Shown: positions 1-6,392, numbered from the stretch's first letter. The stretch: DNA of 8,456 nucleotides from JBGQAS01 sp964498605 (GCA_964498605.1 CAZCHK010000073.1:1-8456), one strand, 5' to 3'. Made by a program: numbers and translations. The notes: generated from the sequence alone by a model not told the origin.

Positions 1-803
1 TTCTCCAATTCTTCCAGGTCCACCCGTGCGGTCATGTCCAGCGTGAGAGGCGTGACAGAGACCTCGCCGGCGATGCGGAATGTGTGCACGTCCGTGCCGG
101 GTGGGAAGCGCTGCTCATTGACCTCGATGTTCACCTCGATGGTGTTACCCTGCTCCACCCCGGGAACCGGAATCAGGATTGGCTCAAAGTAGCGCGCGGA
201 CGCCAATCGGGTCAGGCGCCAGGGGGTGCTTTTTGAAGCCTTCTGTGGAACGTTGATGTTCAGCAGGTCCACGCCGGGAGGAAGCCTCCCTTCCAGCAGC
301 AGACGCGCCATCATCTGTGTAAAGTGGCCTGCGGTACTGAAATCGAAATTATGCGAATGGCGCGAGTATTCCACGGAGATGTTCTCCAGCTGCAAAGAAG
401 AAGCCAGTGCCGGGATGCCCATGGCAGCCGCCTCGATGGCAGCCCCTACCGTGCCGGACATGGTGATGTCGGTGGTGGGGTTCTCGCCGTAGTTGATACC
501 TGAAACCACCAGGTCGGGCTTGTGCTTGAGGATGGAGAGCACCGCCACGTCCACCACCTGTGCCGGAGAGCCCTCAACAGAGTAGGTTTGCCATTCCTCG
601 CCGCCGATTTTAAGTGTTTGCTCCTGTACTTTACCCGAGTAGTGAGAGGGAGAAGATCGCCCCATGCCGGATTCCTGGTTTTGGGGAGCGGCAATCGTCA
701 CCCAGCCGAGTTCGGAGAGAGAGTGCGCGGCCTCCCACAACCCGGGGCTGCGGATGCCGTCGTCGTTGGTCAGGAGAATGTGAGGTCGGTTCTGGTTCAT
801 CAT
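1..803 (-). CDS. surE: 5'/3'-nucleotidase SurE (3' end just beyond the window)
   Basis: SurE is a cytoplasmic metal-dependent phosphatase that removes phosphate from nucleoside 5'- and 3'-monophosphates and is linked to stationary-phase survival. I translated this gene by hand. It opens with the family signature HILLTNDDGI (Asp14 and Asp15 are metal ligands), followed by a conserved Ser in NQESG (Ser45), GSPAQ at about 78-82, the SGIN motif with Asn104, and MSGTVGAAIEA. The last visible residues (SVTPLTLDMTARVDLEELE) match the usual SurE C-terminus, so only a few residues are missing beyond position 1. About 267 codons are visible, the normal family length. Two adjacent ATG codons (803 and 800) could start it. 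Neither has a Shine-Dalgarno sequence, but a TACAAT box sits 8 nt upstream. It lies 179 nt downstream of the sugar-kinase fusion on the same strand. The family assignment is secure. Confidence 0.95.
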   Translation of the reverse strand, partial: MMNQNRPHILLTNDDGIRSPGLWEAAHSLSELGWVTIAAPQNQESGMGRSSPSHYSGKVQEQTLKIGGEEWQTYSVEGSPAQVVDVAVLSILKHKPDLVVSGINYGENPTTDITMSGTVGAAIEAAAMGIPALASSLQLENISVEYSRHSHNFDFSTAGHFTQMMARLLLEGRLPPGVDLLNINVPQKASKSTPWRLTRLASARYFEPILIPVPGVEQGNTIEVNIEVNEQRFPPGTDVHTFRIAGEVSVTPLTLDMTARVDLEELE

Positions 804-817
804 AGGGGCTAATTGTA
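804..817 (-). promoter_or_regulatory. Candidate leaderless promoter (-10 box) of surE
   Basis: On the minus strand TACAAT (817-812) is followed by 8 nt and then ATGATG. A -10 box at this spacing would place transcription start at or within about 2 nt of the first ATG. No purine-rich Shine-Dalgarno sequence lies between the box and the start. No good -35 hexamer is seen at 16-18 nt. The reading as a leaderless start is inference. Confidence 0.4.
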
Positions 818-982
818 CCTTACTGGATGGTATCGCAGGACATCATGCAGCGTGCGGCGTGGTTGATTGAAGCCCAGCCCAAATGAAGTCCTGGCCGCAG
901 CCATGTACGCTTTAGATTAAATACTGATCACAGGAGATCGACTGGTAAGGAAATTTGGACGGGTAGGGCAGTGATGGCGGAA

Positions 983-2125
983 TCACCCCAATTCGCGGCG
1001 GGCGATCACCCGCACAGCTCCGGGGACGGGAGTTTCGGACACCAGTATCAGGTAGCCTCCGCCGCCCGCGCCGGAGATCTTCCAGCCCAGCGCCGTACCC
1101 CGGTAGGTCTCGATCATCGTTTCCACGCCCTGGTCGAGCATGTGCGGGAACATGGCAGATTGCGCCTCGAAGCTGGCGCGCATGCTCTGCCCGAATGAGT
1201 GGATATCCTTGCGCAGGACGGCGTCCCAGAGACTTTCCGCGGCATCTGCCAGGGCTTTGGCATGGGGCGCGTCGATGACGGTGTCCGCCAGCACATCGAA
1301 ACCAGCCGCACGCGGACCCAGCGGTACGAGGTACAGCGCGTTCTCGATGAACACCAGCAGTTCTTCGTCCGTGCGGTGGATGAAGCGGCCAGGCCAGTAT
1401 TCACCGTCAAACCAGGCGTACGCCAGCCCGGGAAAGACCAGACCGATGGCGTCCTGCGCGCCGGAGATGACCTGCGTGCCAGGCGGGTTGTCGTAGCAGA
1501 AGAGGATCTTCGCCAGCTTTTCGTAGTCGCCTGCCGGGATGCGCTCCCCCCACAGTTCTCGCGCGTGGCGGCGGGTGCTGGTTGCCATGCCGCTGCGCTC
1601 GTTGAAATCCAGCGTCGGTTCCAGTGAAATGGTGACCACCGCGCCGGGGTGATATTTGGAGACATAAGGCTGATCCAGCCAGCCCCCCGCCAGGTCGATG
1701 CGGTAAGGCAGGCAGTCGCGCTGGCGCAGCTCGGTTGTGGAGCGCGAGACCAGCCCCTCGTGCGGCTTGCGTTCCAGCACCACATACTGGATGCCCAGCG
1801 CTTCGCAGAGCGTGCGTTTCTGGGGGATGTCACCGTCGTTGTTGACCACGAACACGTCCGGGCGCATCTCGCGCAGCTCCGCCTCAAAATCCAGGATGCC
1901 CGAACCGCGAGAAATAAAAGCCTCCTTGACACACGCCACAGACCTGACCATGAACAGGCGCTCACGCTCATTGTTGACCGGCACCCGACCCTTCAGATCA
2001 AAGAGTGTTTTATCCGAGCCCAGCGCCACGTACAGGTCGCCGTATCGCGCGGCGTTGTGGAAGAACTGCACGTGCCCGCTGTGCAGCATGTCATAGCAAC
2101 CGGAGACGAAGACTTTTTTGGTCAT
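983..2125 (-). CDS. Bifunctional HxGH nucleotidyltransferase / GHMP-family sugar kinase
   Basis: A fusion of 380 residues from the chosen start. Residues 1 to about 135 form a cytidylyltransferase-type Rossmann domain: GCYDMLHSGH carries the nucleotide-binding HSGH (15-18), followed by KGR...ER and SRSTT (127-131), the place of the family's STT signature. Residues from about 140 form a GHMP kinase domain: RIDLAGGWLD (142-151) is motif 1 of the fucokinase/heptose-kinase branch and KISGAGGGG (349-357) is motif 3. Motif 2 is unusual: NPPGTQVISGAQDAIG (213-228) replaces the common GLGSS loop. The likely role is sugar phosphorylation followed by transfer of a nucleotide to give an NDP-sugar. Neither the nucleotide nor the sugar can be read from the sequence. 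The start at 2125 begins directly at the Rossmann strand (MTKKVFVSG). In-frame ATGs at 2155 and 2182 would add 10 or 19 unlike residues and overlap the upstream gene. It lies 16 nt after the UroD-like gene. Confidence 0.85.
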   Translation of the reverse strand: MTKKVFVSGCYDMLHSGHVQFFHNAARYGDLYVALGSDKTLFDLKGRVPVNNERERLFMVRSVACVKEAFISRGSGILDFEAELREMRPDVFVVNNDGDIPQKRTLCEALGIQYVVLERKPHEGLVSRSTTELRQRDCLPYRIDLAGGWLDQPYVSKYHPGAVVTISLEPTLDFNERSGMATSTRRHARELWGERIPAGDYEKLAKILFCYDNPPGTQVISGAQDAIGLVFPGLAYAWFDGEYWPGRFIHRTDEELLVFIENALYLVPLGPRAAGFDVLADTVIDAPHAKALADAAESLWDAVLRKDIHSFGQSMRASFEAQSAMFPHMLDQGVETMIETYRGTALGWKISGAGGGGYLILVSETPVPGAVRVIARRELG

Positions 2126-2141
2126 TTGATGATCCAGCTTC

Positions 2142-3380
2142 TCACCTGTATTCATCCACGGCTTCGAACATGGCGACGACATTTTGCGGCGGCACGTCCG
2201 GCAGGATGTTGTGGATGGTGTTGAAGACGAACCCGCCGCCTGGAGCCAGCGCTTCGATGTTTCTCCTCACATGGTCCTTAATCTGTACAGGCGTACCTGT
2301 GTTCAGCGCGGCGCGCGTATCCGCGCCACCTCCCCAGAAGGTGACGTCCCGCCCGAACTCCTTCTTCAATCGTTCAGGCTGCATGTCCTGCGCGTTGGTC
2401 TGCACCGGGTTGAGGATCTCAAAACCCGACTCGATCAGGTCGGGGATGAGCTTGTAGATTGACCCGCATGAGTGCAGGAAAGTGTGCATGCGTGAATGGG
2501 ACTTGATGTAGGCGCACAGCGCGCTGTGACGCGGTTTGAACAGTTTCCGGTAGATCGCTGGCGCCATGAACGGACCGCTGTTCATGCCCAGGTCATCTCC
2601 CAGGCGGATGATGTCCACCACGTCACCCACCGCGCGGCAGATCTTCTCCAGAGAAGACAGGTGGCGCTCCATCAGCGCGTCCAGAAGACGCTCCACCTCG
2701 TCGGGTGCCAGGAGCAGGTCCTCCAGGAAGTGGTCCAGGCGGCGCAGGAATGTGCCCCATTCGAACAGGTTGCATCCCGCTGAAAGAACGATGGCCCGGT
2801 CGCTGACGGCACGCAGGTCCAGCGCCTGTCGGCGAAGCTGATCCCAGAAATCTTCCTCCCCGGCGTGATCCCACGGGCTGTGGGCGAAAGCCGCCCAGTG
2901 CACGCGCCCCATGGCACCGTCCAGGTTCGCGCCGTACACCAGCGGGTAACCTTCAATGAACGGGAAAACGATCTGGTCGTAGGAAAAAGCCGATTGCGGC
3001 ATGGTGGCGATGGCCTCGCCAGCATGGAATGCCAGCGTGGAACCGTCCGGTTTCTTGTGGGTTTGGAACCAGACCGGCTGCTGGGCGAGCGCGCCGCCCG
3101 GGAGGGTGTAGTCCACCCAGTCATCGTCTCGGGTGTTGAAGGCCCTTCCAAGGTCGACGGCGTCGATGTGAAAGTGATTCAGCACCTCGTCGGAAGGCTG
3201 CGCCACCTGCTGCACCACGTCGTACACCCAGTTGCGCCTGTCCTCAAAGCCACAGTGCTTGACCAGGTGATCATAGGCGATGGCGGAGATGCCCGAGCTG
3301 GGTGTTGCGCCAAGGTCCACCGGCAGGGCGTCCGGCTCCTGGTGATTGATGGCGGAAAGTACGCGCTGGCGGGAGTTCAT
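2142..3380 (-). CDS. Uroporphyrinogen decarboxylase-like (UroD/MtaA superfamily) protein
   Basis: A 412-residue TIM-barrel protein of the UroD superfamily (COG0407 type), which contains heme-pathway UroD and corrinoid-dependent methyltransferases such as MtaA and CmuA. It starts MNSRQRVLSAINHQEPD, the usual 'R..v..al....pDr.Pv' opening. It has GDDLGMNSGPFM at about 261-272, HSCGS with His303 and Cys305 (the HxC zinc pair of MtaA-like methyltransferases), and a C-terminal IHNILPDVPP at about 389-398. In MtaA a later Cys is the third zinc ligand. Here His390 lies in roughly that region, as in many uncharacterised paralogues. It is unlikely to be HemE: it is longer, carries HxC, and no heme genes are near. 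No corrinoid-protein gene is visible in the window. The start at 3380 is 4 nt after the mutarotase stop. An ATG at 3446 would add 22 unlike residues inside that gene. Substrate unknown. Confidence 0.88.
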   Translation of the reverse strand: MNSRQRVLSAINHQEPDALPVDLGATPSSGISAIAYDHLVKHCGFEDRRNWVYDVVQQVAQPSDEVLNHFHIDAVDLGRAFNTRDDDWVDYTLPGGALAQQPVWFQTHKKPDGSTLAFHAGEAIATMPQSAFSYDQIVFPFIEGYPLVYGANLDGAMGRVHWAAFAHSPWDHAGEEDFWDQLRRQALDLRAVSDRAIVLSAGCNLFEWGTFLRRLDHFLEDLLLAPDEVERLLDALMERHLSSLEKICRAVGDVVDIIRLGDDLGMNSGPFMAPAIYRKLFKPRHSALCAYIKSHSRMHTFLHSCGSIYKLIPDLIESGFEILNPVQTNAQDMQPERLKKEFGRDVTFWGGGADTRAALNTGTPVQIKDHVRRNIEALAPGGGFVFNTIHNILPDVPPQNVVAMFEAVDEYR

Positions 3381-3384
3381 CGCG

Positions 3385-3708
3385 TCAATCCGTGTGGAAG
3401 AACTCTTCCATGCTGGCCCACCACTCGCCCTGCCGGATCGTCTCAACCGGCTGCTGGCAGGGATCGGTCAGCTTCCACCACTCACGCGTCTTGGGGTCGG
3501 CTGCCATCTTTTGCATATCCGCGTCGAAATCATCCCCGACATATTCGAAGTAGCTGAAGAGGAAACCGTCGCGGTGGTAAATTGAGTAGTTTCGGATGTT
3601 GCACTCGGAGATCATCTCCAGTACTTCCGGCCAGGGATTGGCGTGCAAGCGTTTGTATTCCTCCAGCCTGGCGGGTTTGAGCTTGATCACGCTGCCATAG
3701 CGTTTCAT
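3385..3708 (-). CDS. L-rhamnose mutarotase family protein (possible L-fucose mutarotase)
   Basis: A 107-residue protein of the RhaM family (COG3254, ferredoxin-like dimer), which interconverts alpha and beta anomers of L-sugars in the cytoplasm. It aligns by eye along its whole length with E. coli RhaM (104 aa): the opening strand, HANPWPEV with His22 at the position of the RhaM catalytic His22, NYSIY (RhaM has NYAIY), the paired tryptophans in REWWK, and a C-terminal MEEFFH like RhaM's LQEVFY. Its ATG overlaps the fucosidase stop as ATGA. Its Shine-Dalgarno (GAAGGGA) lies within the last fucosidase codons, so the two are probably translationally coupled. The neighbour suggests L-fucose rather than L-rhamnose as substrate. 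Members of this family do occur in L-fucose clusters, but the sequence itself does not fix the sugar. Confidence 0.93.
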   Translation of the reverse strand: MKRYGSVIKLKPARLEEYKRLHANPWPEVLEMISECNIRNYSIYHRDGFLFSYFEYVGDDFDADMQKMAADPKTREWWKLTDPCQQPVETIRQGEWWASMEEFFHTD

Positions 3709-5399
3709 TTCTTTCCCTTCTGCGCCTCACGCGTTGCGCTCAGCACGGACAGGATCACCGTGACGGAAGCCGCCGCGCCGGTGAAAAGCGCCTTGAAGAC
3801 GATGTACGCCCAGTTGGAAAAGCCACTCCGAGCAAGCAGGAACATCAGTCCATCGGTCAGGACGCCAGCGAAGAAGATCGTGATGAGGATGCCCAGCCAG
3901 AGCCCGGCCAGGGTGCCGGGTTTCGGCAGAGGCGCGCCGAAGACCTTTCTGGCTGGTTTCATGATGTTGCCTTTAAGCAGTTCATTACGCGCTGCCGGTA
4001 CCTGGATCCAGGCGATGAGGAAGCCGATGATAAAGCCGGTGATGAGCATGTCGACGGCGGCGCTGACATACGGAACGCGCGCCGGATTTCCGGCGTACGT
4101 GCCCAGCGCCAGCAGACCGTTAATGAGCGTGTTGGCGGTGAAGTTAATGGCGATTTGTTTCTTAATGTACTGCCACACCCTCAGGCGGGTTTCTTTGACC
4201 GGGGAATATTCCGCCAGTTTGTTCTGCGTGTCCACGAAGTCGACCGCGATCACGCTGACATCCTTGTCTGGCGCTTGAGTCGGCAGGGTGATCTCCAGCC
4301 TGTTCGGACCCATCTTGTAGGCCAGGGACTTGCCGGACAGGAGTTTGGCAGAACTTGCCAGGAAAGGAAAATCGGGGATGACCAGTTTTTGATCCGCCGG
4401 GTAATCAAACACATGCAGGTAGAGCGTGTTGCCCTTTCGGGTGACCCTGCCCCAGGTTTGTCCCTGCAAAGGTGTGTACGTGCTGCCAAAAATGCCGGCG
4501 CTGTTTTTCTTCATCCACTCCCCCACGTAGCGCAGCCGTTCGACCGCTTCAGGCGGGAAGGTGCCTTTGTCCGTGGGTCCCACGTTCAGCAGGTAGTTGC
4601 CGCCCCGGCTGACCACCTCCACCAGGTTTCTTACAAGCTTTGCGGGAGCCTTCCAGTCGGTCTCATGAGGGTTGTACCCCCAGGAATTGCCCATGGTCAT
4701 GCAGGTCTCCCAGGGCTGGAAATCCTGCGGCGAAGGGTAAGGCGTCTGCGGAACGGGGGTCAGCTCCAGCGAGCCGCCGCCGTATCGCTGCATCTGCTTG
4801 CGCAGCCAGCCGCGCAGACCGGGCAGCTTGAACATGCCGATCACCAGGCGGAAAAAGTCCTCGCTGTCTTTGGCAATGGAAGAGGGCGGTTTGTGTGATT
4901 TCACTGGCACACCGGCTTTGGGGATGAACTGCTCGGGAGTGATGTGGTCGTACCCATCACCCAGGCGGTCGTTGATCAGCGTGTCCGGGCTGAGATCGTG
5001 GACCAGCTTGTGAAAGCGCTGCGGATCGTACTTGGCGTGATTGACCAGCGCGTCGAACCAGATGACGCTCACTTTTCCGTAATCGGTGAGCAGCTTGCGC
5101 AGGTGGCCTTCCATGTAGTCCAGGTACTCCGCCCACTGCTTCCTGCGCCTGGGTTCGCCCAGCCAGTTCCTGGCGGCGGATTTNNNNNNNNNNNNNNNNN
5201 NNNNNNNNNNNNNNNNNNNNNNNNNNNNNNNNNNNNNNNNNNNNNNNNNNNNNNNNNNNNNNNNNNNNNNNNNNNNNNNNNNNGCTTCGACACCCGCCGC
5301 GGCGTAAGGCCCCCAGTGGATGAACAAACCGAATTTTGCTTCGAGGTACCAGTCCAGGCGGTGATCGCTCGACTCGTTGGTTATTTCAGGATTGGGCAT
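3705..5399 (-). CDS. GH29 alpha-L-fucosidase fused to a C-terminal four-helix membrane domain (interrupted by a gap)
   Basis: The N-terminus holds the GH29 signature AKFGLFIHWGPY (residues 21-32) and no signal peptide. After the N run come VIWFD (nucleophile Asp codon 5052-5054), PWETCMTMGNSWGY (candidate acid/base Glu codon 4707-4709), SRGGNYLLNVGPT, and a beta-sandwich region. The last ~166 residues (about 4205-3708) are not typical of GH29: four hydrophobic segments lie near IAINFTANTLING, VDMLITGFIIGFLIAW, LWLGILITIFFAGVL and FTGAAASVTVILSVL. Basic residues precede helix 1, fill the loop between helices 2 and 3, and end the protein. This places both ends, and the catalytic domain, on the cytoplasmic side. 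The ATG at 5399 is chosen because AGGAGT lies 6 nt upstream; a TTG at 5420 is in frame but unlikely. The true length is unknown because of the gap. Activity would be release of L-fucose from fucosides. Confidence 0.9.
   Translation of the reverse strand: MPNPEITNESSDHRLDWYLEAKFGLFIHWGPYAAAGVEXXXXXXXXXXXXXXXXXXXXXXXXXXXXXXXXXXKSAARNWLGEPRRRKQWAEYLDYMEGHLRKLLTDYGKVSVIWFDALVNHAKYDPQRFHKLVHDLSPDTLINDRLGDGYDHITPEQFIPKAGVPVKSHKPPSSIAKDSEDFFRLVIGMFKLPGLRGWLRKQMQRYGGGSLELTPVPQTPYPSPQDFQPWETCMTMGNSWGYNPHETDWKAPAKLVRNLVEVVSRGGNYLLNVGPTDKGTFPPEAVERLRYVGEWMKKNSAGIFGSTYTPLQGQTWGRVTRKGNTLYLHVFDYPADQKLVIPDFPFLASSAKLLSGKSLAYKMGPNRLEITLPTQAPDKDVSVIAVDFVDTQNKLAEYSPVKETRLRVWQYIKKQIAINFTANTLINGLLALGTYAGNPARVPYVSAAVDMLITGFIIGFLIAWIQVPAARNELLKGNIMKPARKVFGAPLPKPGTLAGLWLGILITIFFAGVLTDGLMFLLARSGFSNWAYIVFKALFTGAAASVTVILSVLSATREAQKGKK
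5184..5283. other. Assembly gap of exactly 100 N inside the fucosidase gene
   Basis: The run of 100 N is a typical scaffold placeholder. It falls between the HWG motif and the region leading to WFD. In GH29 enzymes roughly 150-190 residues separate these motifs, but only about 50 are visible on the two flanks, so several hundred bases are probably missing rather than 100. The HHDGF substrate-binding motif expected in this part is absent from the visible sequence. Confidence 0.95.
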
Positions 5400-5405
5400 A
5401 GAAGG

Positions 5406-5411
5406 ACTCCT
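5406..5411 (-). promoter_or_regulatory. Ribosome binding site that fixes the fucosidase start
   Basis: On the minus strand AGGAGT is followed by CCTTCT and ATG (5399-5397), a near-ideal 6-nt spacing. It lies inside the longer reading frame that begins at TTG 5420, which makes that upstream start unlikely. Confidence 0.8.
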
Positions 5412-5443
5412 ATATGGCAAGATGATTCTTAACGTACAGATAA

Positions 5444-5449
5444 ATTATA
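5444..5449 (-). promoter_or_regulatory. Possible -10 box of the fucosidase operon
   Basis: A perfect TATAAT lies on the minus strand in an AT-rich patch of the 104-nt spacer, about 45 nt upstream of the fucosidase ATG. No convincing -35 hexamer is found at 16-18 nt. It may drive the four downstream genes independently of the creatininase-family gene. Confidence 0.35.
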
Positions 5450-5503
5450 TATGCCCTTGCTCAACCCTGGAGGCGCAATGTAATTAATAGAAATACGATT
5501 GAT

Positions 5504-6244
5504 CTATTTGCCGCCAGGAAGCTGAGTGTATTCAAGCAGGACCTTTCGGATGATCTCGACCCCCTGCCTGATCATCACGCGCTTAAGCTTATTCCCGTAA
5601 GCGCGCGAGGCGCGGCGTGGATAGCGCCTGCGAATGTAATCCGGCAGACCGGGCATGTCCAGTTCGACCGTTTCAGGGGCGTCATTCATGTGCACCAGGT
5701 GCGGGAAGAACGCCAGCATGAGCGACGTTTCCATCTCGGCAGCGTGGTCACCGGCGAAAGGCCAGGTCAGGGACACGTCTTCCAGCTCCTGCTCGTAACC
5801 TTTCACCAGGTCCAGCTCAGACATGAAGACGCCCTGGATGCCCTTTGCCGCGTTGATGCCTGAGGTGATGGCATTGAAGTGCTCGGTCTCGTAGTGACCG
5901 CTGAAGATGATGGCTTTCTTGAAGCCCTGACCGGCATACCCCTGCAGCAGGTCGGTGATGAGCGGTGAGAGGGTGGATTCTCGCACGGTATTGACCGTTC
6001 CGAAGTAACCTCTCCCGGGATCCAGGTCACGGCAGATGCCGCAGGTGAGCAGGGGCGCGACCACCGTACGGGTGCGGGTGGAGATCTCCTCACAGAAGGC
6101 GCGCGCCATCAGGCTGTCCACGCCGAGAGGGAGGTGGTCAGCGTGCCACTCCACCGTGCCGATGGGTATCAGCAGCAGGGGATTGCGGGCGGTGATGGCT
6201 TTGAGCGCTTTGGGGGTGAGATCTAGCAGGCGGATAGGTTTCAC
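5504..6244 (-). CDS. Creatininase-family metal-dependent amidohydrolase
   Basis: A 246-residue protein of the creatininase/FAPy-deformylase family (COG1402), whose members hydrolyse C-N bonds in small cyclic amides using two metal ions. All five metal ligands of creatininase appear to be present: Glu32 and His34 in GTVEWHADHLPLG, Asp43, and His117 and Glu119 in SGHYET. A further conserved stretch GDHAAEMETS spans 165-174. The length is normal. The start is GTG (6244-6242), with AAAGGA about 8 nt upstream; the protein then reads straight into the family's usual N-terminus. No creatine or nucleoside catabolism genes are seen nearby. The neighbours downstream on the same strand are sugar enzymes, so creatininase activity itself is unlikely. 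An amide or formamide of a sugar-derived compound is a guess. Substrate unknown. Confidence 0.9.
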   Translation of the reverse strand: MKPIRLLDLTPKALKAITARNPLLLIPIGTVEWHADHLPLGVDSLMARAFCEEISTRTRTVVAPLLTCGICRDLDPGRGYFGTVNTVRESTLSPLITDLLQGYAGQGFKKAIIFSGHYETEHFNAITSGINAAKGIQGVFMSELDLVKGYEQELEDVSLTWPFAGDHAAEMETSLMLAFFPHLVHMNDAPETVELDMPGLPDYIRRRYPRRASRAYGNKLKRVMIRQGVEIIRKVLLEYTQLPGGK

Positions 6245-6273
6245 GGGATATTCCTTTAAAGTGAATCTAATCC

Positions 6274-6302
6274 ATTATAAGCGCTTCAGGAAACAATGAA
6301 CA
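6274..6302 (-). promoter_or_regulatory. Promoter candidate for the creatininase-family gene
   Basis: On the minus strand a perfect TATAAT (6279-6274) is preceded at 17 nt by TGTTCA (6302-6297), a poor -35 match (3 of 6). Transcription would begin near 6267, leaving a leader of about 20 nt that contains the AAAGGA ribosome site. Confidence 0.5.
6279..6286. promoter_or_regulatory. Candidate LacI/CcpA-type operator half-core AAGCGCTT
   Basis: A perfect 8-bp palindrome with a central CG, AAGCGCTT, abuts and overlaps by one base the -10 box of the creatininase-family promoter, within its spacer. Operators of LacI-family sugar regulators, including cre sites, share an AAnCGnTT core. The flanks here (TAT left, CAG right) are not symmetrical, so the match is limited to the core. 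No regulator gene lies in the window. Confidence 0.3.
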
Positions 6303-6318
6303 TGTGGTGAGCTTCAGA

Positions 6319-6347
6319 TTGTATTTGATCGGGGAGTGTTATATGAT
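6319..6347 (+). promoter_or_regulatory. Promoter candidate for the membrane protein/lipoprotein genes
   Basis: TTGTAT (6319-6324) and TATGAT (6342-6347, 5 of 6 matches) are separated by exactly 17 nt. A start near 6354 would leave a leader of about 39 nt with the GAGGAGAG ribosome site at 6381-6388. Its -35 lies only 16 bp from that of the divergent creatininase-family promoter. Confidence 0.5.
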
Positions 6348-6392
6348 GGGATAAGAAGTTTTCACGCATTGACCATTCGAGAGGAGAGAAAC

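Noticed and set aside
804..982. RNA gene or riboswitch in the spacer between surE and the kinase fusion
   Set aside because: No tRNA-like cloverleaf, strong stem or known riboswitch core was seen in these 179 nt. Only the candidate -10 box near surE is supported.
966..989. Hairpin at the stop of the kinase fusion (GTGAT and ATCAC arms) as a terminator
   Set aside because: The stem is short (5 bp plus a bulged 3 bp) and no T-run follows on the minus strand, so it is not a convincing intrinsic terminator.
1649..2224. Plus-strand open frame of 191 codons opposite the nucleotidyltransferase half
   Set aside because: It is antisense to a gene with clear motifs, has an odd composition (many Arg, His and Gln) and no recognisable domain, and is explained by high GC content.
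2142..3380. Heme-pathway uroporphyrinogen decarboxylase (hemE)
   Set aside because: The protein is longer than HemE, carries an HxC motif typical of methyltransferase paralogues, and sits among sugar genes rather than heme genes.
2865..3557. Plus-strand open frame of 230 codons opposite the UroD-like and mutarotase genes
   Set aside because: It overlaps two well-supported genes in antisense and shows no domain or ribosome site.
4155..4898. Plus-strand open frame of 247 codons opposite the fucosidase
   Set aside because: It is a shadow frame on the opposite strand of a GH29 gene with intact catalytic motifs.
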